Of a stretch of 64,000 bases of DNA, positions 45,690 through 57,239 are shown in pieces; the stretch's first letter is position 1, and each line of letters begins with the position of its first letter. Below the pieces are notes generated by a model. That model ran no database searches. It was given only the letters and a program-made list of their open reading frames with translations, and was not told where the DNA came from. This DNA comes from Nyssa sinensis. Lineage: Eukaryota; Streptophyta; Magnoliopsida; Cornales; Nyssaceae. Where the stretch lies: the NCBI GenBank assembly GCA_008638375.1, contig CM018052.1, positions 21,457,071-21,521,070 on the forward strand, written 5' to 3'. The translations under genes and the position numbers were made by a program.

Positions 45690-46890
45690 TTATGTTCAAC
45701 CATTCCAACATCTCAAGTGGTGTGAAGCAATGGCAACTGAAATCTAAGCTCTTGAGCTGAATCATACTTGGACACTCACTCTCTCCTTTCTGGAAAAAAA
45801 GCCTATTAATTATAAGTGGGTCTATAGAATCAAACACCATTCAGATGGTTCTATTGAGCGTTATAAGGCACACCATGTAGCAAAAGGTTTTACACAGATA
45901 GAAGGCTTGGACTATCATGAAACTTTTGCTCCAATTGCCAAGCTTGTGATTGTTAGGTACATTTTGGCTATTACTGCGATAAAAAATTAGGCCTTGCATC
46001 AACTGGATTTCGCACTCAAGGGGAGTATTTGGTTTGTCATCTCCAAAGTCCTTATATGGTCTCAAACAAGCTAGCCTCTCACAATTGGTTTGAGAAATTT
46101 TCTTCTACTTTCTAAGTTGCTCGCTCCACACATGGAATTTATTTGTCTCAACATAAACATGCCTTGTAAATATTACATGATGCAAGTGTTCTTAGTGCCA
46201 AGCCTGTTGACTTTCCCATGGCACAAAATCTTCGGCTCACACCTGATGACGGTGCCCTATTGGATGACCCTAGTCAATATCTTCGTTTGGTGGGCCGCCT
46301 CATTTATCTCACCATCACCAGACCTTATATTTTCTACTTTGTTCAGATACTTAGTTTTAGCATAAATTAAATCTTCTCTCGACAAATGGATTCTACCGTC
46401 TTCTGCTAACTCGCCTTCTCTTACCACTTATTGTGACTCAGATTGGGGGTCTTGTCCAACCACTCGCTGGTCAATAACTGGTTATTGTATTTTTCTTGGC
46501 AATAATCCCATTTCATGGAAAAGCAAGAAATATAGTTTGTTGTTTCTCGTTCTTCTATTAAAACTAACTACCATTCCATGGCTTCCACCACTTGTGAACT
46601 CATTGGGCTTTGTTGGTTTCTATGAGATCTTAGTATTATTCACTATGACCCTATGTGGCTTTACTATGACAATAAAGTTGCCATTCACATATATGCAAAT
46701 CCGGTCTTTCATGAATGCTCCAAACACATCGAACTAGACTGTCATCTTATCCATAAAAAAGTTCAAGCTGGCCTAATTCAACATTTTCATGTTACTTCCA
46801 CAAATCAAATTGCGGATTTTTTTACCAAACCTCTCGGGAAGGATCAATTTCATTATCTTAATGTTCACAACATTCACGCTTCAACTTGAG
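45690..46890 (+). pseudogene. Copia-B RT (active site deleted) and RNase H
   Basis: RT begins [50 protein letters not shown]. It then jumps from LHQLDF to a KSLYGLKQAS-like piece, and the YVDD segment is absent, so an internal deletion removed the catalytic core. The C-terminal RNase H is better kept: [40 protein letters not shown] and IADFFTKPLGKDQ, ending at 46887. Confidence 0.85.
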
Positions 46891-46900
46891 GGGGAGTATT

Positions 46901-47167
46901 TGGAAATCATGCAGATTTTCCTTTTTTATTTTCTTCCTTTTTCAATTTGTTCCTTTTTTTAATTAGTTGACTTACTATAATCTCTCTATCTTTCTGTTCT
47001 TCTTTTCTTCTTCTCCTTCTATATAACAAGTGACCCATGATCATTGTATATCATACTATGACAAATAATAATAAAAAAAAAGTCTTGAGTACTCTTCTCG
47101 ATAAATGTAAACACATTACCGAATCTTGTAAAATACTATATTTTCCATTCTTTTTCATTATTTTACA
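46901..47167 (+). repeat. Copia-B 3' LTR
   Basis: Partner of 42654-42946, about 26 bp shorter, mostly because the TC microsatellite is contracted. Confidence 0.88.
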
Positions 47168-47175
47168 AAGTTTAT

Positions 47176-49287
47176 TTGCTTCTTAATTAGCTCATGCAAA
47201 GTCTTCAAGAATAGGTTTTGAACACATTTAATTAATTTACCTCTTAGTGTTAAAGTCAATTATGTTTATCCATTCTCTTTTGTCTCTTTCTTAAGAAGTA
47301 TGACAAGAAAGGAGCTTCCGGTATCATAACCCAATAAAGTAACTTTGATGATAGCCTATTTAACCTAAACTATTAATATATTTATTCAAGTTAAGCATGT
47401 AAAGTTTTGCACTATCTTAGAAAAAAAAATACCTTCAACTCTTCACATTAATAACGTTAAATGTTTCAAAATTTGGTATCAAGTTGTACATTTCAAATAA
47501 TGTGGTATAAGATTATTGATAATATATTAGAGGCTATTTTAATTTATCAACAATTAATTTTCATGTTATATATTTTGGATGTAAAATTCGATATTAAAAT
47601 GTGGCACAAATGGCATTGCTCTTATATAATTAAGGCACATTATTTTTATCCCTTAGTGCAAGTAATTAAACATATTATTATTAAGGCTATGTTTCATTCT
47701 GCTTGTTAATAGTACTTTATGATTTTCTCAAGTTTAAAATGGACTTTCTTAACTTATTAGGTATTTGGTTCGATTTATTGATCGCACTTAACTCAAAACA
47801 AATTTTTTTAAAAGGTAGTTGCAGTAAAACTTTTTTAAAAAATAATTCAAAATTTCGTTTGGATGGTGATTTAGATACAATTTTTTGAAAAAATTTCTAA
47901 CATATATTTCAAAATTTTGTAATTAATTTTTTAAAAATTGTGAAAATACATTTAGATATGATAATCTAAATTTTAAAAAATCTATTTTGAAATACGTATC
48001 TCGCATTTTAAAATTAAAAAATTACTTTTGAAAATGTAAACAAACATAGCAAATTTGAAATTAACTTAATCCAAACAACACTTTTTCACTACTATTTATT
48101 TAAATTGCAACTTAACTCAAATAACATTTTTTCTCAGCTTATCTAAACGAGCACAAAGCCGTTTGAAATTAGAATAATGCTATTCAATTTTCTCACACTT
48201 AACCACAAGATAATAACCCTACTACAACATATGCATATGAATCCCATCACTTTATGTCTCAAGTGAGAAAATTCATCATATTTTTATATTTTTATTTATA
48301 GTAATAAACACAACCAAAGTGACATTGGTTTTATTTTAATAACAAAATAGTTTTTATTTTGAGTGTAAAATACTAAAATATATGACCAACACATTATTGT
48401 GATCGTCATTTAAATTTAAATACTTTTATAATACTCGCTTGAATTTCACACAAATAATAATCATAACAGATTGCAAAAACTCATTTTTCATGTCTAAACA
48501 TCTTTATATGTTTAAAGCATGTTATTGTAACAATCGTGTAAAACAAGAAGTCAAGAGCACTCTTGTAATCTTAGCTCACTTAAGCCATCAAAGTTAAGTC
48601 GAGACGAGCTTACCACCTCTTAAAATATTAGCTCACTGAAGCCATAAAAGCCGAGCCGTGTGAGCCGATTTTTATTGCTGGATGTACAAACATCTTAAAA
48701 CACTAATCTAGCGAATGATTAGATGGGAGCGTAGATGTAAAGTTATGATGCATCTAGGTACATTGGACGGCCCCTACTCCGTGTCAAGTGGGCTCCTTTT
48801 CTCGAGGTCACCTTATCCAACCTTGGAACAATTCCAGATTGACAAACCACTAATACTAGGACACGTGTATACGAGGTTGTCACACGCCCCACACACACAA
48901 AGGAATCTCAATTATTCTCTGCTTGGTTGCCACGTTGCCCCGCGGCCCTGCTGTTGTTTTCGTGTAAACTCGTAGTTTAAATTCTATAAGCATGAGCGTC
49001 TCTGTTGGGGAAACAAACAAAACATATAGAAGCAACGTGGCTGTGCGGGGGTGGAGTGCAGCTTGACCCAAATGAATTGCGTGTCTAAATCCAGGGACCA
49101 TTGCGTCTTTTCATATATCTCTTGTCATTTCTATTAGAAAGGGCAGGTATTGGGTTGGGTTAGATGTACCCTAGAACACTGAATGTTTTGACAGAGCACG
49201 TAAAATAAAGTTATTTGAAGATCACCATGTCAATTCTTTGAAAAAATTGTACAAAATTACATAGGTTGTTTGTTTATACATTTATTC
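47176..49287. other. AT-rich DNA, no intact gene
   Basis: 47185-47345 resembles 33140-33280. At about 48575-48665, TTAGCTCACT(T/G)AAGCCAT occurs twice about 57 bp apart. 48700-49110 is less AT-rich and has a palindromic ACACGTGT (G-box core) near 48861. No conserved protein was recognised in the 86-codon frame at 48715-48975. Confidence 0.45.
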
Positions 49288-50019
49288 TGAATAATTAGTT
49301 GAGAGTCTCTTTTATGCACTCAATTGAAGTGTGAGGATAGGGTTGATCTTTTTTCATGAAAAGTCTAGCTGCACGTGTGCTGTTTTGAGTTCAGATCCTT
49401 TATTGATTAGTTGACACACCTATATATATATATATATTTTAGATTATTATATCATTTATTGTATTAATCAACAAGAGAATGTATAATACTATGTTTCTTG
49501 CAATAAGTTTGTTAACATGTATTTTTAAAAAATATTTAAATTGTAAATAACTTACATAATATAAACCTATTTTTTAGATTAATATTTTTGGATTATAAAA
49601 TTTGAGATTTATGAAATAAGATTTATATTGCAAATAAAATTTTCTAAAAAGAATTTATCAGTTTTGGGCTATGATGCTCTGTTTGAAGCAAAATACTATG
49701 AACTAAATGTCCTAAATTTATGTATCAAATTTTGTATCCCAAATGATATGCCGCAATATCATTAGTAATTCTTAATCATATAATTCAATGTTCAACTAAT
49801 GATTGACTACCAACTCTTTTGGGGATGCAAAATTTGAGACAAATAACATTACTTAATAATTTATAATGTGCTCTTAAACAATATATAACTAAATTAAAAT
49901 ATTAAAAAAATTGATAATTTTCGGAGCATGCATAAAGAAAATTTGTTATTCAGTAAGTGATTTGATTAACATAATGAAATTTAACTCATTTTTATACATG
50001 AAATTATATGTTTTTTTTT

Positions 50020-50580
50020 TTTTTTTAAATCAAAACAGTGAAATTTCATTATTTGTTCAAATTAGAACTGAAGTAAACCAATATCGATTAAAATAGTGAT
50101 CAATTTCATAGTTTCTTTAAAATTAGAACAAAAAAAAAATTGGTTTAATTAAATTAGTGAAATTTCACTCTTTTGTTTATAAATGAACTGAACCAAAAAC
50201 TATGTATGTTAATTAAAATAGTGAAGTTTCACTATTTTTGTGAAGTTTGACTTAATTGAAACTGGAGTGATAAAAAGTAATGAAATTTCACAGTGTAAGA
50301 TTGAGTTTTATTTTATTCATTTTCATTAAAATAGGGAAATTCATTATTTCTAAGAAAATGAACTACATTGATACTGATTTGATTAAAAGTCGTGGAATTT
50401 CACTATCTAAAGTTGAGTTTTTATTTATTTTTATTAAAATATTAAAATTTTACTATTTATTTAAATAATGAACTGAATTGAAACTAGTTTTAATAGAATA
50501 ATGAAATTTCACTATTTTCTTAAATTTGGAACTCAATTGAATTGGGTTTAACTAAAATTGTGAAATTTCACTATTTCTTT
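50020..50580 (+). repeat. About 60-bp tandem array, left arm of the foldback
   Basis: Degenerate units of 55-65 bp. Each has a TGAAATTTCACTATTT-like core followed by (T)TTAAATTAGAACTGAATTGAAACTAGTTTTAATTA-like spacing (seen here as separate short blocks). The array continues past the Gypsy-B insertion to about 60060. Confidence 0.75.
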
Positions 50581-53239
50581 TGTCACGCCCCGAATTTCCA
50601 CAAACTCGGGGAGTGAGTGAAATGAAATTAAAAAGAAATTAATAAATGATAATTAAATATATTCTGTTGATTACTCATCCATTTCCCCATTTTTTTCCCA
50701 AAATGAAAATGAAAATTTGTTAACTAGACTCACCTAAAATGGGTCCCAAATGATAGTCAAACACCCAACCAATGGTCAAAAATGGTCTAAGTCATGCCCC
50801 AAAAATTTCTCTAAATATGCCTTGAAATAATGGTCCAAATGGGCCCCTAAATGTCCTAAGACATAGGCTAAGAATAGGTCAAAAAGTCCATCAAAATTTA
50901 TCTAAGGAAGTCGCCAAACATGGCCCATAAGAGTGGCCAAACATGGCCCAATATGGTGCCCAACCAAGGCTCAAAAGGTAGTGTCAAACATGGAATCAAA
51001 TGACCTAGAATTGGCCTTGAAAATGTAGGTCATGGCATGGTTAAGCACAGGTGTACACAGCAGGGTAGCATGCGCAAGGGCAGGTGCCCAAGGTGGCAGA
51101 CACGCCTTCACGGTAGGGTGCTGCGTGGGGCGCTCGGCAGGCGCGAGGCGCGGAGGCATGCATGAGCTCGTGCTGGAGCGCGCGGCGCGAAGGCATGTGC
51201 GAGCTCGTGCTGGGGCGCGCGGCGAGGAGGCACGCACGCGGGCGTGTAGGGGCGACGGCTAGGCGCTGGCTAAGGCTGGGGCATGTTAGTGCTACTGTTA
51301 CTGGTTACTATAGCCACTATTTATTGCTACAGTAAACCAGTAGCTAAAATGCTACAGAACCAAATTTTTCCAACTTTGGCCAAAAATCTTGATTTTGATA
51401 TTTTGCTACCCATTTTAATTTATTTCATCATCAAACTTGGTGTGGGACCCTATAACATGTAAAATGACCATTTTACCCCTTTTCCCTTATTTTTCGACCT
51501 TAAGTGATTTTTGGGGTAATCACCCCTATATTTCATTTCTTTACTTTTCTTCTTTCTTCATAAGTCATTTAATTCCCTACTTAGAAAATATAGGCATGTT
51601 CCCCCGCTCCACTCAATCTAGTTCCTATATTTTAAAAAATTCTACCATAGTTTCCTTTATTTTCTAAGCATTTCCCATATAATGTTTTACAACAATTCAT
51701 ATATATAAGCAATGTAGATTCAATCCTCACTCGATGACCACAATCTCAAAGAAATTAAATTTACATCATTCAATTATACAATCCATCATACATACACATG
51801 TACTTGAACTTAACGGTCACAAACTTCATATTCATTACAATATGTAAGGTCTTTTCCATTCTTTTCATAATACACAAAATTTTTACAACTTCATTTCATA
51901 CGACTTAAGGCTTATGCCCTAATACAACTCAAAATATGCCCCAAGGGCCAAAAATCCTCCGTGGTCTATTTCCTTTCTTTCTTCAAGACTTCAACAAGAC
52001 TCAAGTACCCGGAGCCTCATCTGAAATTTGATATCCCACGAGGGGTCAGCTCAACTGCTGGTATGACATAATGCTAATGCAAGGAACAAGATTTAAGGCG
52101 TGGCATGTGCAAGTGTACATTTATAATCTACATGCATTCCAATTCATCAATACAATGTAATGATACTATGCATGACACACCCATGCAAATTCTATGCCTC
52201 ACCCTTGTCTCCCTTCACGGTTCTTTCCCGTTGGCATGCAAGTACCAATATATGTCTCGCTTCACGGTTCGGACCCCGTTGGCTTGCGAGTACTAATGAC
52301 CAATTTTGGATTTTTCACCATAGGATCTGCACCCTCATAATACATAGTACCAAAGTGCTCAACTCATGCCATGTTTCCAAGGATTCACACTATGCCAACA
52401 TGCCTTGATTTTTCTATGCAATTCCAATGAAGTATTTTATCAAACACATAGTGTATGCTTTAAACAATGCAATGTACTCAAAGCAACTTTAACTTTTATA
52501 TCACAAAACTTTGTCTATATGAACCTAACATGTAATTCAATCAATTTCACATATAAACTCATTACACATTCACAACCTTAACAATTTCTCAATGATCATA
52601 AAATATATAAAGTACCAACACATGGAATAAATCATAACTCTCAAACCACAAGAGTTTCTCTACATAAATATAAGTTAGAATGCAATGAATCAAATATATA
52701 AACAAGTTACATGTTCATCAGTTTGAAAAATATCATTTTCTCTTCGCCTTTCTTTCATGCACGACTTGCTGCTATATCTCAGACCAAAAAATGATATTTT
52801 TACACTAAGGGGGATGTATATATAGTAAGGAGGCAAAAGATGCCCTTAATGAATCCAGGACCCCGTTACACTACAACCCGTCTTGAAACGCCTCAATTCG
52901 ACATTTTGCTTTAGCCAAAGTTCTTAAAATTATTTTAAATGAAAATTTTCTAAAAAATTTATTTTCACCTGTGGCCAGGTTTGGCTAGGTCCACCCGGGC
53001 CACTTGGGATGCCCTTTTGGTCCAATTTTTTAAACTGCCTTCGATTAAGCTCAAATTTTCATAGGAGGTGTATTTTAACATTCTAATTATGTTTCTCTTA
53101 TATGGCATACTCAAAATATGATTCTAAACATGACTTATGCCTAAATGATGCATGTATAACGTCCTACCAGCAAACAGTGCATGAATAGTGCCCTACCGAC
53201 AAAAGCGAAAAATTTACCCTCATTTTTCAGATCTCTACA
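50581..53239 (-). repeat. Gypsy-B 3' LTR
   Basis: High similarity to 57240-59897, except for a GC-rich insertion-like block (51070-51275) and a replaced block (about 52668-52735). The GC-rich block carries a tandem repeat of about 36 bp with GAGCTCGTGCTGG and GCGCGCGGCG. Confidence 0.9.
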
Positions 53240-53253
53240 TCCTTCCCCCCTTA
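53240..53253 (-). other. Gypsy-B polypurine tract
   Basis: The minus strand reads TAAGGGGGGAAGGA directly upstream of the 3' LTR, following GGGACAAAATTTCTTT. This is the usual end of chromovirus-type Gypsy coding regions. Confidence 0.85.
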
Positions 53254-53299
53254 AAGAAATTTTGTCCCAAAATTTAAAAATGTACCTCTATGAACAAAC

Positions 53300-53660
53300 A
53301 ACTCTAGATACCTAGCACAGACCTTAGCCTTGCCCCCCAAGTGGCCTCCTCGATTTCGCGGTGGCTTCAAAAAACCTTAACCAAAGGAATGGTCTTGCCT
53401 TGCAAAACGTGGTCCTTAGAGTCCAATATCTCTGCAAGTCTCTCATCATAAGAAACATCACCCTCCACTTCAAGATCAACCCAATCGAGTACATGTGAAA
53501 TGTCAAGCTCATACTTTCTCAACATCGATACATAAAAGACATCTGAACCCGGGATAATTGTGGCTGTAGCGCCAACTGATAGGCCACTTCTCCAACACTC
53601 CTTCCAATCAAGATCTTACAAGGATCTATAACACTCATATTGAGTTCTCTATTAATTAAA
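53300..53660 (-). pseudogene. Gypsy-B pol 3' end (integrase C-terminus and chromodomain-like tail)
   Basis: The minus strand reads IGRSVGEVAYQLALQPQLSR, then after a one-base shift DVFYVSMLRKYELDISHVLD, SYDERLAEILDSKDHVLQGK, TIPLVKVF, stop, SHREIEEATWG. This is the standard C-terminus of plant Ty3 chromovirus pol, with the IEEATWE motif of the chromodomain. The stop replaces the Trp usual after VKVL. Everything upstream (gag, protease, RT, RNase H, integrase core) is missing. Confidence 0.82.
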
Positions 53661-56600
53661 GGAACTTGTTAATCATATGAAACTTATCACACTAGTTTAA
53701 CTCTAACTTGATTTAGTCACTATAATCAACACAATTAGAAAATATTCTACACACCAAATTCATCATGTAGTCATCTCGTTATAAGTCCTCAAATTGAGTT
53801 TTCAACTCATAGAATTTCACAATCATCACAGGATACATTATCAAACCATTTTATAGAGAACTCACTCCCCCCTACAATAGCAATTTCCCCAAGTGAATCA
53901 TCAGAGTGTCTAATGTTCACTTATTACGTAAATTTTACGATTAAAATCCATCTTCCATCGACTAGGGAAAAACAAAATAGAATGGGTATGCATAAGCCCT
54001 ACTAACAAAATTACTTCTATCATCAAAGAAATATACTAGAAAACCTCACCCTCGAAGATCAATCCAACCACCATGTGGCTACAATAGGAAATAGTCTTAA
54101 CAAAATTTATAATATTTTCATACTCCACCAAATATCAAAAGTCATCAAATGTACTATTCTAATTCTCAGTAGCCAACCACAGTTCAATATGAATATCTAT
54201 AAGACATTTCATCCCTGAGACATACTATCTCTAACTAATCTTACATTCCAAGAGTATCCACCAATATTGGTAGTAAATCATAACCCCAATATTAACAATA
54301 ATTTACCATTTCTACTCACAAATCATTGGACTTTCACAAGATCATTCCATTTTCAAATTAAAATTTTTCATTCCCTATTTACATGTTAAACAAAAATTTG
54401 AAATTATATAACAAGCTTGACCTAACTATGCCATTCACAATCCATTCTCTATACCAAACAACACGATCATCATTCTCTATCAACTAATAATTCAACAATC
54501 CAATTCCTCAAAAGATAAATAAAAAAATCTTTTAGTAATGGCAGGCGTTCATCTTTACCCTTTCTTATTCATCTCAGCTGTTTCATCTTAGTATAATCCC
54601 TTTCCATTCTCACCGCATATTGTTAAAAGTTTCCCACCTTCATCTTTTTAAGCTTTCGAGTTTTCAATTTCATGCACTATCCAAAGATATGTTCCAAAAT
54701 GCAATATAACATGTAAGCACGTATGTACCTAATGCATAGGTGTTATAAAAATAAAATATACACTGCCTGTGTCTTACACACCAAAGAATTTTAACATGAT
54801 TTATCAATACAATAGCCAGGCAATACACATACCATCAAATTAACTCATTTCTAGCAATCTATGCTCTTAAGCGTCATATTCTCATTATATGTATCAAGAA
54901 AAGAAAACATGCAATAGATGCATTTCATCCACTACTAGCAAACTCACATGCTTTATCTTAACGAGGCATCTCTAGGTATTCATACTTAAATATATATTTC
55001 CACAAATACATAAACAGAGCATGTCCTCACTTTCGTCAACAATATAATAATATAAGACCTACTTGTACTAAATTTAAAATTCAAAAAAAAAAAATTTCTC
55101 ATGCATATACTAAATATGTATTACAGTTCCATCATGTATTTGGTACATACTCATGCAAGTTTGCCTCTGTTAATTCATTTTCTTTGCTGCCTTCAATCGT
55201 CTTATTAGGTATCTTTTGCCTTTTTCCTGTATATATATAACTAAGTGATAACCCTTCATAGATCACAGATCCTTTTGTTACTGGGTGATGGATTGGCCAG
55301 TCCATACACTTGTAACTCGAGACCTAATACCAATTCGGTATATTCATAGTACACTTTCAAGTGATCCTAATTACATGGATTTATAACCTAGGATATACAC
55401 TTTATATTATCCACCCATAACAAATAACATTCATGCAACCCTTCATATATACATAACATGACTATTATACACTATACAATCATGAAAGAATAGATGTTAA
55501 GCACACAATCATGTATACCTACTAAAACAATCTATATGCACACACTATAAACAAGAACATACCTAACACATACTTACTGTATATATAAGTTTTCAATCAG
55601 CTATTCATGTTCTTATAATTTTATCATTTTTCAATTAATTCTAAAACACAAAAGTCAATTTAAACCATAAGCATGTTAAGCATATTTTGTAATTTATACG
55701 CGTAATCAACCTATTAGATATTTTATTCACTTCATCAAGTAGTCCGGTATACTAACAGATATAAGCACACAACATGCATCATGATTAAACCAAATCATGC
55801 AACACTAAATCAAGTAAGTTTTGTAGAAAGATATCCAAAACTCACACACAGCTGATGGTAACACTACCGACACCATCTCACCAGCATCATTTCTAAGACT
55901 TGCAGAATCTGGCTACCTCAACTCGGTGAATCACACAGGGGTGGAACAAGGCAATCATCACAAGCTCCCAAATAAAATAAATAATCTCCCAGGTATAATA
56001 TTTATTTTTCTAGATCCAGATAATACAATCATTTATAGCTTTATCCAAACCAATCAAATTCATTCATAACTTTTTACCCACATATTTTTAAAATGACAGG
56101 TGAAAATCACCATTCACTCATAAGCTATTTAACAATCCAAGCTCTCAAGTTCTAATGCCTCAACTACAATATTTTCTCTCCAAGTATATTCACATAATTC
56201 GCATCTTAAACACAAGATTCAAAATTCAAAAATTTGTATCATCCAACTCTTAATCTGATACACAATTTTCTCCAAAATAACAATCAATATTCACCGTTTA
56301 TTCAATCATAATTCTAGAATTATTCTTATAAGCTAAGCTAAACTAGGTTCATAATTCACACCTCAATTTGGCCCATTTTATGCAACTCATTATTTTCACA
56401 AGGCTTATATTCACAAGTTCATTTAATCAATCCATTATTCTTATAACAACTAGTATCGATCATCTTATAGGACTAGGTAAGTCAATAATATCCATCACTA
56501 GGTTACCTCCACAGGCCACCACAAAATAACATATTCCAGTTCAATAAAGAAATCATTTCAACCCCCAACTTTCAGATTCATATCACTTGAATTTATCAAT

Positions 56601-57224
56601 ATTCATCATAAGCACGAAATCAAAAATCAATTACATCACAATCTGGATTAATCCACAACAATATTTTTTAGACTATTCATGTTTATACAATTTTTCTAAA
56701 ACCAGAGATCATCAATCATCACCTGATAACCTAACACGTCCTGTAAACATACTTGCTTAATCATAACTTATAAAAATCACGTCAACCACTTCCACCCATT
56801 GTTTATAATAAACAAATAACAAGTTCTCACCCAATTTACACGTAGTCTTTCGCTAGAAAATCCATTTAAGCAATACAATATACACACGCCCATAGCATTT
56901 CCCTATAATGTTACATGATATCTCAAAGGCAAACAAGCATCATCTATTATATACATAACCATGTACCAAGTTATCACATACGATCATGCCAATATGCACA
57001 TTACCCATATCATGCACCTCACTACACCAAATCATGTAATCATGCATCATAATATAGCATTTACTAGCACATAATCATAACATGTGATGCATTAAGTACA
57101 AATAGCCACATAACACACAAGTTCCTATCTTACACCACCAACAGCTCATACTAAGTCACACGCTCTCCTCTAGGTTCCCATGGTGTGCAACAACACCCCA
57201 CGGTCCCTAAAAATTCAAACCTAA
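53661..57224 (-). other. Gypsy-B non-coding interior, 3.6 kb, strand-asymmetric
   Basis: No open frame of 60 codons on either strand between about 53512 and 57240. In sampled lines of 60 bases, C outnumbers G by two- to three-fold on the plus strand. I recognise no protein remnant. It occupies the place where gag-pol would be. Confidence 0.65.
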
Positions 57225-57236
57225 GCTCTAATACCA
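57225..57236 (-). other. Gypsy-B primer-binding site
   Basis: The minus strand reads TGGTATTAGAGC, tRNA-Met type, three bases from the right LTR. Confidence 0.85.
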
Positions 57237-57239
57237 CAT

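Larger units (their letters stand above)
42654..47167 (+). mobile_element. Copia-B: Ty1/Copia element, plus strand, decayed
   Basis: LTRs at 42654-42946 and 46901-47167 begin TGGAAATCAT and end TTTTACA. A tRNA-Met-type primer site follows the first, and a polypurine tract (GAGGGGGAGT at 46888-46897) precedes the second. AAGTTTAT is repeated at 42646-42653 and 47168-47175; 5 bp (AAGTT) would be usual, so part of this may be chance. Gag, protease, integrase, partial RT and RNase H remnants occur in Copia order. Confidence 0.9.

Noticed and set aside
47684..48162. Possible hAT-type MITE (GGCTATGTTT ... AAAGCC)
   Set aside because: The ends are only loosely inverted and no 8-bp duplication is visible on the flanks.
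48715..48975. 86-codon open frame with a nearby ACACGTGT motif
   Set aside because: No recognisable protein features, and a single G-box core is too common to support a promoter.
51032..51262. Ala/Arg/Gly-rich open frames on both strands
   Set aside because: They lie in the GC-rich tandem block of the Gypsy-B LTR and are absent or changed in the partner LTR.
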